A stretch of 64,000 nt of DNA from Tubulanus polymorphus (taxonomy: Eukaryota; Nemertea; Palaeonemertea; Tubulaniformes; Tubulanidae), in assembly GCF_964204645.1 (NCBI RefSeq), contig NC_134033.1, positions 5,676,231-5,740,230 of the forward strand, written 5' to 3'. The notes below the pieces were generated by a model. It saw only the letters and a program-made list of their open reading frames with translations, had not been told where the DNA came from and did not search any database. Shown here piece by piece: positions 47,101 to 57,172 of this stretch. The number at the start of each line of letters is the position of its first letter. Position 1 is the stretch's first letter. The translations under genes and the position numbers were made by a program.

Positions 47101-50100
47101 CAAAATGATACAAAATTGCAATTCTAAGATGTTAGCCTCTCCCTTAAAACAGGGACTCGTATTTTCTTAGTGATATTAAATAAACAAGTGTTTTTGTATG
47201 TCTTCAGAAAGAATTGTGTGGAATCAAGGCGATCATCAACAAATCCGCAAGATATCATTGGTCGCAAATTCTGCGATCGTCCTCAAATATAAAACAACAT
47301 CTCAAAATATTCGATATCAAAGCTTTATGTTTTATAATGATATACATGTATATCGCTTCTATGTAGGGAAGGCCCCATCCCCCTTGCCAAGATAACATTA
47401 ACGCATGGAAACACGTGTGCAAAAAATGTAAAATTCAGTATCCTGCAGATAACTATTAGGATATAGTCGAAATGTTTAATAAAATACTAGCTCAAGGAAA
47501 CATTTTCGGACTTCATATTAATTTATAATCGTTATTATTTTCTAATCATTGTCAAAGCACGGATAAAATATCTTATTGATAGTGCTAATGCGTAAAAATA
47601 ATTTGTCCTGATTTTTTTTTTCAGGCCCTCAAATCCGCCCTAAAATGCTTCAGCGCACGCTGTTCATTGTGCCAGTGCCAAACTTCGACTAGGATATTTT
47701 GACCCCCGATGTTCCCGGGGCCATTTCCTGAAAGGTTGGGTAAAGATAATCGGCGAAACAATACGAATGTTGTATGAATGAACTTTTAATTGTCACATTT
47801 CAACTATCCACTGGTTAACTATAACAAACTTTTTAAGCAACTGCAGCCTCACTGCATCAGCCACTGCTATGTAATCTCGACACAAGAGTCAAGTGCGGCT
47901 ATAACACAGCCGTGGGTTCTTCTTGAATCGATCCCCGAACCGCTACGCTATGGGTGATTGTTCTAGAGTATCATTATTCAAAACTTACCGGCATTGGGAG
48001 AATAGTAGAGTTTGTTATCGTCCCACAGCAGCAGAGATCCGAATTCGCTGACGAATTTCACAAATCTCAAATCGACGGTTGCATTACTGATCGTAAACGG
48101 CAGCGTGGTCGGAATGCTGTAATTATCAGCCCTGTAACTCTGCCTCGAAAATATACCCTGTAAATAAACAGTCACACACTGTTAACTCATCTCCAGTTCA
48201 GATGCACAGTCTTCCGCCTAAGTCTAGATTCACACGCGATTCGACTAGTTGCGATATTTATCTTTTATCTGACCTTAGATCTAGTTCCGCACCTATGTGG
48301 TTTACATTTCACTCTGAATCCAGTTCCACAGTTGTGTGGGTTTGATTTGACTGTGGTCTCTTTTCCACAATTGTGTGGATTTCATTTGCCGGTGGATCAG
48401 TTACACAGTTGTGTGGGTTTGATTTGACTCTGGACCCAGTTACACAGTTCTGCGGGTTTGAGTGGACTCTGGACCCAGTTCCACAGTTCTGCGGGTTTAA
48501 GTAGACTCTTGATCCAGTGTCCACAGTTGTGTGGTTTGATTGGACTCTTGAACGAATTCCACAGTTGTGTAGGTTTAACTTAACTCTGGTTTCTGTTCCA
48601 CAATTGTGTAGATTTCATTTGACTTTGGATCCAGTTGCACAGTTTTGCGGGTATAAGTGGACTCTGGACTCAGTTCCACGCCGGGCAATTGTTTGGTTAA
48701 ATTCGACTCTTGATCCAGTTCCACAGATGTGTGGTTTGATTGGACTCTTGATCGAGTTCCACAGTTGTGTGGGTTTAATTTAACTCTTTGCCTTAATCTA
48801 CAAATGTTCGACAACTGAGGAATTGGATCCAAAATATTAACTCATCGATGTAGTTATACTAACATACTCATGTTATGACCACATTATACACATACTTGAT
48901 TTCCGATCTTTTTCAAGCCTATGATACAGTCAAATGACCTAGTTAGTGCCATACCATAAATCGGACCCTGAAATGAATCATTAAACGTAGATTAAGTAAA
49001 TACAACGTACTGTTAGATCGAATGTGTGTCAATTGGTGATTTGATTGAGAATACAAACCTGGATATTCACATCGAACTGTTTCGCTTGGAAAGATTTGCC
49101 GCCATCTTCAGACAAATAGAATCCGCTGCCGTCTGACGCCTGGTCGTAGGCGACGACCAGTGGTTTCACCAGACGACACCAGATGTCGCTGACGCAACAA
49201 AACGAAGCGACGACCCTGTTGACGGGTGACCCTAATCCTAAAATTTATTCGACAATGAGAACTTTGTAAATTATGGTCTAAAGTTGTAATGTATAGGGCA
49301 GGGGCAGGCCTTGTGGGAGTCTCGGGGTCCGGAGCCTTCGGATCTGCCCTTATAACCTATATCATTAATAGCTGCAAATTTAGCATTCACTCTTCACTTC
49401 TGCCAGAGATACCCTACTTTTTTCTGAGAATTGACCTTACTTTTCTTTTATATCCCCACCACCTTCAATTCAGCCTGGATCGACCCCTGTGAAGGTGACG
49501 CTCTACATGGCAATTTGAATCGCTATTTAGCAAGGCTTTGGTGCAAAAACCATTGAATGTCCTTCATATACATGTACACTATTCATCATTTGATTTTGGC
49601 GCCGGTTGTTTGATTAATTATGACTTTGAACTCCAGACCAGTCTAAAGACCGCCTTAGTTACATATAGCCAGAATCTAACAAACACATGATACTCGTGAG
49701 TACCGGTATTAAAGATTTAGGGGAACATTGTGAAGATCTGTTTCGATTCAGCGTTTTGATGAAGTGATATCATTTGACTCACTTACCAGTGCTCGCTACA
49801 GCGGTTCTATCGTCTATTGTATATATGACGACCTGCCCTCCGGCCGCCATTATCAAATGACCGTTCTGTACCACTAATGACGTCACTGTTCCCTGAAATA
49901 AATCGTGCTTAATTACATCAGGTTCAAAACATGGACTAAAAAAAGAAGTCCACGATCAAATAAAAAGTTTTCGAATATTCATTTTTCTATTTTGGACAAA
50001 GAAGCAAGAAAAGAGGGCGGACGTTTTTTTTTTCACGGGTCGTTTAGCCACTAAACTCTTTAAGCCCATCAACAGGGCACAGCAAATAAATGTTCGTTTC

Positions 50101-53100
50101 ATTTCAGAAATTTATGTCGTGGAATAGTCTTTGATGCTTACGTTTATCATAGTTGAAGCGAGGACGAGCGGTCGAGCGCTAGTGCGAAATCCGTCAACGC
50201 TTATATATATTCCATGCCTGCGTGTTAGAGAGAAAAAAACAATTCGTGATCTTCCAGAAGTGTGGAACGTCGGTTTTTCGAGAAAATCACTATAATTCGA
50301 TCACATCTCACAATGTCGGCCTCTACAGACCAGGCACGGTATCTTTAATTGTAGTAGTTATCAAAAAAATTGACTTCAATATTGTCGTTTAATCGAAAAA
50401 TGGATAGAAATTATTCGAATTTTGAGAGTATTCATGGGAGTCAGTTGGGCTCTAAAAAGAGTAGCAACTACTCTGAATTAAGAAGATTGGTATAGAGGAG
50501 CCGTGTTAACCGGGTGTAGAATAAATACACCGCGACGAGTAGTACTTTAAAGGTTGGGCCTTATTAATCTTATTAAGCTCAAGTGCGTCAGCTAAAATAG
50601 TTAACCTATAGGGCCTTCCCGTTGTATTCATTCTCAAATAGTAATCGTAGTCAGGTCCGAACCAGAGCGACCGCGGGCTCAATCGCGAGGACCAAGACCA
50701 ACTGACATTCGGTTTCGCTTAGTTCGCAAATAGCAGACTAATTACGGAACCTAAGTCAGTCTAGGCGATGAGTTAGATTCAGAACTTAGTTCTGAATTTA
50801 GTCTGAATTTAGAGCGATCCAGTGGAACTGGGTCCAGACCTTTTGAAATCTGCAACGTCTTTTGGCTGTTATCCTCTTGATTCATAAATTTGCGGGAGGA
50901 AGGGTCTGCGTTTATATTTGAACCTGTAGAATTCTTACCAGACATAGACGAGAGTTCGACGGTCGCACCAGTCCTGTTCGAGGGTCGGATAGGGCACATC
51001 GGCTTCAACGAATTCCTGCACAGTGGGAAAAAAAACAAGTTCACGAATTAAATTACGTTTAAATGCAGAATAGAAAATAATGAACAGGTTATGGTTAAAC
51101 GGTAGTAATTTCGTAACGGTAGTTAAGTCTTTTTATATCACTTTTTTACATCTAAGCAAATCGACAAAAATCAAACATCAATGTTTTGGTTTGATTGCTA
51201 TTTGTTATTTCATGTCTTCAATCCGGTGACGACAGGAAAAAAATCATTTTACCCGATTTAAGCTTAAAGTGTTTCATGAAACTAAGCCCTGATTATTTGA
51301 GATCGATTTGAAAGGAAACTGTTTTCTAAGCTTATGCCTTATAATGCGATATTTAGAGGAATTCAATAGTTGAATCATGTTGTTGGACATCGAACTGTTT
51401 ATAAGCCTACCTGACCAGGATTGAGTGTTATAACACGTGCTTCCAGGTGTTCGAATATAACCGTCGATTCCAGCGAAACGGCGTTATTCTCCAGCTGAAA
51501 ACTAGAAAATTATAATCCAAGATAGAATATAATCCAATTTAGAATATCTTTTCTTTTGTAACTCTTGATGGTGATACATAACACAAGCACCAAGCTTTCT
51601 TTGTTAGTACCGTCCTCGCTGGCTTGTTCTTAGATTTTATATTTACATTATTGTAACGACATGTAAGTACCATACATCCTATTGTATGAACATAAAATGT
51701 AAAAGCAATTGCAATGGATAAATCTATCTAATAAATGAATAATTCTAACTCAAATTAAGGTTAAATTTCCTTTACGATATGAATGAGGCAGTAGGTCTAA
51801 GCGCATTTCCGCACTAAAATGCCCCAATGACAATATGATAAAGTCCGCTCATTAGTACCCAGTCCCTTGCAGATCTGCGCCCCTGTAAACTAATGACAGG
51901 ACCCAAAATAATACCCAACGACACTTGAAGGTTTGAAATAATTATCAGACTATGAGTTCGGTTCATTAGATAGTGATAGGCCCGGGCCCACTTGTATCAG
52001 TTTCAGTTTCAGTTCAGTTTCAGTTTAGTTTATTCACTCCACAAGTTATTATAACATTGCACAGAGCACAAAAGTAGCGCATAGATTACAGCATATTACA
52101 AAAAAATATAATGATATTATTAATAATAATTATATTTATAATCAATGTAAGGTATTTTCATTGGGATGTCGCCAGTAGTAACTAGGTATAAATTTGTTTC
52201 TCAGGCTTTGAAAAAAGGGACATACTAAAAGAAAATGGAATTCGTCTCCAGTTGCTGCCAAATGACATTTCTGACAAATTCTATGGTTTTGCTCAATCTG
52301 GCGATATCTACCGATTTCAATAGGTAACTTATGGTTCGAGCATCTGAATCGACACAAGGCTAGGCGGAGACTGGGGGGTAATTTGGTCAGGTACTCTTCG
52401 AATTTAAAACAGTTTTTAAAACGCTTGTAGGTTAAGCAAATTGGTGTTTCGTTGACCTTGGAGTGCCAGCCTTGTGCGTACTGATCCATGAGTCTCTGTT
52501 TCAAAATACTATAAAGATAATTAGTACTGGGTACAGATTGAGTTTCCCAAGCGTGGCCGAGACCATTTTTTACAAGAATATTTTTAACATTAAGAATCCA
52601 AGCGTTACTCCGACCGCCGTGGTGCGTTTGATAGATATATTTGTACATAAAAGAAGAGAAATGTTCAGTCTGATTTATCAATTTTGTCCAAAATTTAACG
52701 ATTCTCAATTTAACATAAATCGCTAAAGGATAGCGCCCAAGCTCACCGTAAATAAATACACTAGACGTAGACCTTTTCAATCTGAGTAAATATTTTAAAA
52801 ATTGTAGCTGAACAGGCTCGAGTACCTGTGTGTTCTCATATCCCCAAATTTCACAGCCAAACAGCAATATAGGTAATACCATACTATCATAAAGTTTCAA
52901 GGTCAGATCTAGGTCTAATGAATGTTCACTTGACTTTTTTAATACAAAAAATACCGCTTTCATAGCTTGTTCCGAAAGAGTTTTACGACATTGTGTGAAC
53001 GATCCAGTGTATGAAAAGATAATGTTACCTCTACAATATATGGAAATATTTGGGGGAAGGGGACGGGGGGCGTGAGGGCAGCCACATGCTCTTTTCAATC

Positions 53101-53732
53101 ACTTCATGGCCAGTGCCCGTACTCAACACAGTTGAAATCATTCATAAATCATATCCTCTCATGAAGGTTTGATTGAATTCAGTACCGGTTAGGACCTGGT
53201 TCACCCAGCCCTTGCAGTGGATGACTTTCTCAACAGTGATCTCCGTCGCTCTAGATCCTAGTGTAACCAACCACCCAGACACAGTGATTTAAAATAAAAG
53301 TATTAAGAAAATGTCGATCGTGCCATGTCTTACTAGACTAGTGTACAACAGACCCTAATAAAAGGTTCTTCATTATTATGAAGGACCTGGTACTGGTATG
53401 CTGGTACTGGTAGTTCTACGAATGAAAAACGCTGTCATTAGGGTAAATGCCCCTGCCCGCTAGATATTGCCTACGTCAGCGTCATAGCAGGGCCACCACA
53501 GAGGGAGCACTGCACAGCAGTGGTCGACGCCAACGACAGTCAGCGCTGACTGTGAGGCCGTAGCGTAGTTATAAAAACGCTCAGGTATCGGCCATTTATT
53601 TGTTATTGAATCAGTTTGTTATGTATTGTATTACCTCTCACAGATAGCCCTCGCTCGGGTACAATCACTTGACGAAGCTGTCACTGCACCTGATGCTAGT
53701 AGAAACCAGTAAAATAACCAACAGTTGCCCAT
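41197..53732 (-). CDS. CATSPERD: CatSper channel auxiliary subunit, delta type
   Basis: Sixteen exons on the minus strand: 53635-53732, 51411-51501, 50939-51015, 50142-50217, 49787-49892, 49059-49237, 48896-48967, 47989-48157, 46970-47068, 45883-45965, 45152-45445, 44549-44758, 43932-44173, 43347-43533, 42460-42623, 41197-41509. Together they make 819 codons less none broken; all phases close. Order: signal peptide (MGNCWLFYWFLLASGAVTA), a beta-propeller-like ectodomain with Asp-box-like repeats (SEDGGKSF), the conserved VVVGCPPSKH and YGCPIKAYVFEPFLPTFDLY, YDGDKFIEQIKADFVLYEI, QNYVNCTKANNF, VVDPDYSFCDLRTRF, one membrane helix (LAITGVVSLICVVVVYL) and a short cytoplasmic tail. These blocks match my knowledge of CatSper delta/epsilon extracellular regions; length favours delta. 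The subunit sits in the sperm flagellar calcium channel. Epsilon is the main alternative. Exon 2 uses an acceptor seven bases upstream of the more obvious one, to keep the frame. Confidence 0.82.
41570..41900 (+). repeat. SINE or LINE 3'-end repeat, related to 35515-35960
   Basis: Carries GAGATGGCGTGACAAT, CCGTATAGCATGGAAATG, a CTAATT-type tail near 41660, then GAAGAAATCGAACGCAGA and GCGACACCTGGTGGATCCTC. It lies in the last intron of the CatSper-type gene. Confidence 0.55.
44280..44520 (-). repeat. ~60-bp minisatellite units
   Basis: Reverse-oriented units of the repeat seen in the last CAP intron (CACCCACCACGGCTGTGAGA, AACCCACGTGTTTGGTCTAG). It lies between CatSper exons 12 and 13. Confidence 0.65.
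46857..46929 (+). tRNA. tRNA-Thr(TGT): tRNA-Thr (anticodon TGT)
   Basis: A 73-base cloverleaf: acceptor GCCTCCA pairs with TGGGGGC (with one G-T wobble), D arm GCTCAGGGGTTAGAGC, anticodon stem CTGGT/ACCAG around loop CTTGTAA with TGT, and T arm GAGAG-TTCAAAT-CTCTC. The A box (TAGCTCAGGGGTTAGAG) and B box (AGTTCAAATCT) are intact. A T6 run at 46935 ends transcription by polymerase III. It lies inside intron 9 of the CatSper-type gene, on the opposite strand. It looks functional. Confidence 0.93.
48270..48800 (+). repeat. 39-bp minisatellite, about 12 degenerate units
   Basis: Same family as 38486-38930 (CCAGTTCCACAGTTGTGTGG, GTTTGATTTGACTCTGG). It fills the intron between CatSper exons 7 and 8. 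ORFs across it on both strands are artefacts. Confidence 0.85.
51998..53098 (-). mobile_element. LINE family 1, 5'-truncated copy in CatSper intron 1
   Basis: The 3' end (minus strand) has GTGCTCTGTGCAA, AATAAACTAA and a tail of AACTGA/AACTGAAA repeats, as in the copy at 1-2227 but with another tail unit. The 5' junction lies near 53040, where similarity to the 1-2016 protein begins inside the region after the catalytic motif. It is inserted in the same sense as the host gene. Confidence 0.88.
52142..53098 (-). pseudogene. C-terminal third of a LINE family 1 ORF2
   Basis: About 300 residues align by eye with the end of the 1-2016 protein: AMKAVFFVLKKSSEHSLDLD against AMFFVLKKVTEYSLSVDIA, FGCEIWGYENTQVLEPVQL, KRSTSSVFIYGELGRYPLA, and CRFRCSNHKLPIEIGRYR followed by the Cys-His knuckle (CQKCHLAATGDEFHFLLVCP). 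The reverse transcriptase core is missing. The first ~20 codons of the open frame are host sequence. The frame is otherwise intact. Confidence 0.88.
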
Positions 53733-53739
53733 GTTTTCT

Positions 53740-54118
53740 GCGTAAACAACGACAACGTGGAGAGTTTAAACTACGCGCGCGTGGATCTCATAGATGGCGC
53801 TAGGTGACGGTGCGCATTTGCCGTGACGCGGAACCGGACGCAATGTCGCGGGCTGCCGGCCGGCGTCTCGGCGTCTCGGGTAACGAAACAATCTGAAACA
53901 CCGTTGAAACAACCGATAAAAAGGGTAATTTCTAAAAGAAAGAAACGTCGATTACCTTTCGGATAATCAAAATTGAAGTTGTATCGTAATCAGGAGACAA
54001 CGCGCTACTACCCCCTCTGCGGCCACACCTTTGCGCAACAGCTTGTCATGGTGCACCGCTCACATGGTACCCGCGTCCAACACCACGGGTCGACTAGGTT
54101 CAATTCCCAGAAATATCT
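53740..54118. other. Promoter-side flank of the CatSper-type gene
   Basis: A GC-richer stretch (GCGCGCGTGG, CCGGCCGGCGTCTCGGCGTC) directly upstream of the ATG, without a TATA box. It may be a CpG-type promoter. No exon is seen. Confidence 0.35.
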
Positions 54119-54407
54119 TATGATATGATATGATATGATTTATTTGCATAAAAGATTGTTACAGAGTTTACAAATGAATACACAATATATGGAAAACAAT
54201 GTACCAATAAATTATGCGAGGAATTAGGAGAAGCCAACGTTGGCTTAATCTAGTCCTAATCCCTCGTCCATACACTCTCACATACACACAGACATATACA
54301 CCAATTCACATTCATTCCTAGTTTACCAAACAAACCAAATATACATAATATACATAGACAATTGCAGATAAAGTAATGTGGCACGTTATAAAAGATTACA
54401 CAGATAA

Positions 54408-55016
54408 TTAATAAGTGGAACGAAGATAACGCTGAAGCTGAATTTTGAAGTTGGATATCGAGTCTAGATATTTTAATTTCTCTGGTAAACTATTCCAGAA
54501 TTTCGCTCCTTGAATTTTCATAGATGTATACTTGTATTTAGATTTAGCAAATTCTATTGATGAGGCCATAGGTCTGCGACTAGAACGAAGATTTTGGGTG
54601 TTCCTGAGAATGAAAAAATCTTTGAAAATAGTCGGTAATAAAAGGTTGATACTTAAGAAGGCAAGCGATCCAATTTGAAGTCTGTAAATGTCATCCAGTT
54701 TAAGAATTTCTAATTTCCTGAAAATCGGGGATGTATGTTCAAGCCAATCTGAACGAGTGATTATCCGAAGGGCTTTTTTCTGAAGGATGTATAATGGTTG
54801 CAAATAAATTTTACAGGCATTTCCCCAAATAAGATTGGCATAATGTAGGTGTGAGTGAACGAAACAATAGTAGAGATTTTTTAGAATCTGAAGGTAAAAT
54901 GTACTTTAATCTATTGATTATACCAATTCCACGAGATACTTTTTTACACGCAAAAGATATATGCTCCTTCCAGGTTAAATTGTGATCAAATATAACACCT
55001 AGAAACTTTGTAGAAT
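54408..55016 (-). pseudogene. LINE family 2 ORF2, C-terminal part
   Basis: The frame resumes right after the transposon with DSTKFLGVIFDHNLTWKEHI, which continues the VDSTREV end of the other half once the target duplication is counted. It then runs through ACKKVSRGIGIINRLKYILP, a frameshift near 54890, and PLYILQKKALRIITRSDWLE to FWNSLPEKLKYLDSISNFK and a TAA stop. This is the thumb/connection region after the reverse transcriptase. Confidence 0.85.
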
Positions 55017-55708
55017 CAGGGAAGTGTGATGAGATGGAATACGGACGCTTTTAATTGCCGGATGTAGGCTATTCAATTCAGCCCGTACATCAAAGGTTAC
55101 CGCAACAGCAGTAAGCTACGCTTATCGAGTGTGTGTTACCAGCTGAACACCAGTCAACATCAACTTTGATTTGGTCGCAGAACAACCCGCAATAGTTTTA
55201 GCCCGATAAATGTTCTGCGATCGATACTACGCATGCGCACTGCAGTTCATTGAACAACGTGGAAGTAGCTGTGTATACACATATTTTTCTTTAGAAAATC
55301 GGTTGAAATTCAACAATTTCTCGTAAAATTTGTCAAAAAAGGTATGTATTTTTATTCTTCTATATCTCCGAAACCCGGTATCGGAACGTTAAGTATTTAT
55401 ATTGTGATTAAAGTCTGTTTTTATGTGTTAAACATATGTTTTTGCCAGTTCGTTCCGATTCCGGGTTTAGCGTTATTTGGGCCTTGAAGATGTCAAATAT
55501 TTCGGCCCAGACTCGCGCAGCTTTCGTTTCTGACGTCATGTTGCTATGTTACGACACAAACATATACACGAAGTATGATCTTTAAAATGTGTATTTACTA
55601 CATAATAATGTTACTTAATAACGCTTACATTAGGCCTACAAATTATTGTCCCCCATATAAACCAAGTTGCCTAAATAGCATCAGCAATCTCATTTAATTA
55701 ACCTTTTT

Positions 55709-56053
55709 TTGTTTTTAGTCATGGATCTTTGTCGATTGTGTGGAAAAAATGCGAAACCTCCGGATCGTCGTCCTATCGATAAAAATAATTTCAAAAGCCA
55801 TGTGAAGGAGTTGTTCAACATTGATTTTGATGATGATACTGAACAGTACCCGATATACATCTGTAATATCTGTCGTGTCAAATTACAAAAATGGCGTAAG
55901 AACAAAAACGTTAAAAAAACTGTCCCTGTGACTATCAAATTAAAACAATGGACATGTAAACCACTGGTTAATTCCAAGTCTGGACGGCGACGTATTTGTA
56001 GTCAAAATTTTATCGATCGATTTTCCATAATGTACTGCTGCCATTCCATTTGA
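55709..56053 (+). CDS. Transposon-borne CxxC...CxxC zinc protein (ZAD/RAG1-zinc-like)
   Basis: A 114-codon ORF; the better start is the second Met (55721, MDLCRLCG). It holds CRLC near the start and CNIC 40 residues later (YPIYICNICRVKLQKW), with KELFNIDFDDD between. That layout resembles the ZAD zinc domain of insect zinc-finger proteins and the CxxC...FC..C region before the catalytic core of RAG1-type proteins found in RAG-related transposons. After it follows a basic KNKNVKKT stretch and a weak tail. As it stands it could be a single-exon DNA-binding protein or the first exon of a longer transposase; a good donor is not obvious. The link to RAG1 is pattern-based only. Confidence 0.6.
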   Translation: MFLVMDLCRLCGKNAKPPDRRPIDKNNFKSHVKELFNIDFDDDTEQYPIYICNICRVKLQKWRKNKNVKKTVPVTIKLKQWTCKPLVNSKSGRRRICSQNFIDRFSIMYCCHSI

Positions 56054-56264
56054 ACTGAATTTAAATACTCGATGGTTAATCACTTCAGTCATAGCCTTTT
56101 CCAAATATATAGTGTTCCTGCGAAAATAATAATAATGATTATTATTTTAACATGTACTTATCTGGATTTTTTATATTATGTTTATATATTATTTTCTGTA
56201 TTCGTTTATTATTTTATAACCTAAAAGGATTGTATTGATTATAAAAATAAATTTTAAAAAATAC

Positions 56265-56553
56265 CTGTATGTGTTTTCTCGTGTTCAGATCGCAGTCTCT
56301 GGTCAGCTGAGCCTGAGAAGTACCTATATGAAAAAGAAAAGGAAAGAATAAAGTGCCTGCAATTAGGTGGAAACTATTCCGATATTTCATCGATTCAAAA
56401 GGAATAACACTCACTAGAATCGGCCGAATTAGTTGATCCTGATCCAGAGGATTCCCGTAATATTTCCGTATCGATCTGAACCAATTCGTCACTATCAAAG
56501 AATAGTTCGTCAAAATCGTCATCATTTATAATTTCGTTGACAACCGTTGCCAT
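56265..56553 (-). CDS. Transposon-borne acidic N-terminal gene fragment, two exons
   Basis: Exon 1 (56415-56553) starts at ATG and encodes MATVVNEIINDDDFDELFFD and a Ser/Gly-rich stretch, ending at a GTGAGT donor. Exon 2 (56265-56323) follows a TTTTTCATATAG acceptor, encodes TSQAQLTRDCDLNTRKHIQ in frame, and ends at CAG/GTATTT. The two exons give 66 residues with closed phases; the continuation is not found before the opposing ORF, so the gene is probably cut off by an internal deletion. I do not recognise the family. Confidence 0.5.
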
Positions 56554-56599
56554 TTTAATACAGCGGAAAGAACCGATATCACGATTGATAAAACACTAT

Positions 56600-56960
56600 A
56601 TCCGTCTGAAGCGATGTAGAGAGAATCGCACAATGATAACGAAAAAGTCCAAAAATGTTAGTAGTTTATTCGACGTTTCGTCTATGTCCTAATAATCATC
56701 TTCAGAAATAATGAATACTACAGAAATTATGAGATATATATACAATCCAGAGAGTAAGAGACTAATTCAAGTAATCAGAGATGATACAAACTAAAGGAAA
56801 ATTAACGTAGAAACAGTTACACGCTAAAACAGATTAAAGAGAAGCAGTTAAGAGACAAACTAGGGGGCACTTAAATTTAAGACAATTGTGAATACAAGTT
56901 GATCGACTGAAATTGATGAGGGGAAATCAGGTGTTGAGTTTAACCAGTTTACAGAGGAAT
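56600..56960. repeat. Repeat with GAAACGTCGAATAAA-type motif
   Basis: Read on the minus strand, CTGAAGATGATTATTAGGAC leads to CGAAACGTCGAATAAAC, words typical of Penelope-type and related hammerhead-bearing repeats. Only this end is recognisable. Confidence 0.35.
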
Positions 56961-57172
56961 TTTTAAATAAGTTTATTATGGGATGAAAAACCGATATTCG
57001 GAAACAACTGAATTATTACGGGAGATTCCCGATCTCGTTGGTTATCGCTCATCGGCGCGTTACGTAACAAAGCGCTCGCCGACGAACCGTTATCGGCTTT
57101 AGGGCAATTACAACGCACATTCGACAAGAGCTGCACAATAGCGTCCGTATTCCATCTCATCACACTTCCCTG

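Larger units (their letters stand above)
55017..57172. mobile_element. 2,156-bp DNA transposon with 32-bp perfect TIRs
   Basis: The ends 55017-55048 and 57141-57172 are perfect reverse complements beginning CAGGGAAGTGTGATGAGATG. The 7-bp target duplication GTAGAAT stands on both sides, and removing the element plus one duplication restores the LINE reading frame. It carries two convergent gene starts: a zinc-module ORF on the plus strand and a spliced acidic N-terminus on the minus strand. No transposase core is visible, so it is an internally deleted or non-autonomous copy. The superfamily is open (7-bp duplications are rare; P-like or Dada-like types are candidates). Another repeat may be nested near 56600-56960. 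Confidence 0.88.

Noticed and set aside
48309-48832. ORFs of 71-88 codons with repeated NCGTGS or PQLC words
   Set aside because: They are translations of the 39-bp minisatellite.
41197-53732. Sortilin/VPS10-type receptor as identity of the large minus gene
   Set aside because: One Asp-box and a membrane helix suggested it at first, but the full exon chain lacks the ten-CC module and has the GCPP, YGCP and DPDYSFC blocks of CatSper delta/epsilon.
56963-57163. 66-codon minus ORF at the transposon end
   Set aside because: It starts in the terminal inverted repeat and has no supported continuation; treated as part of the non-coding transposon end.
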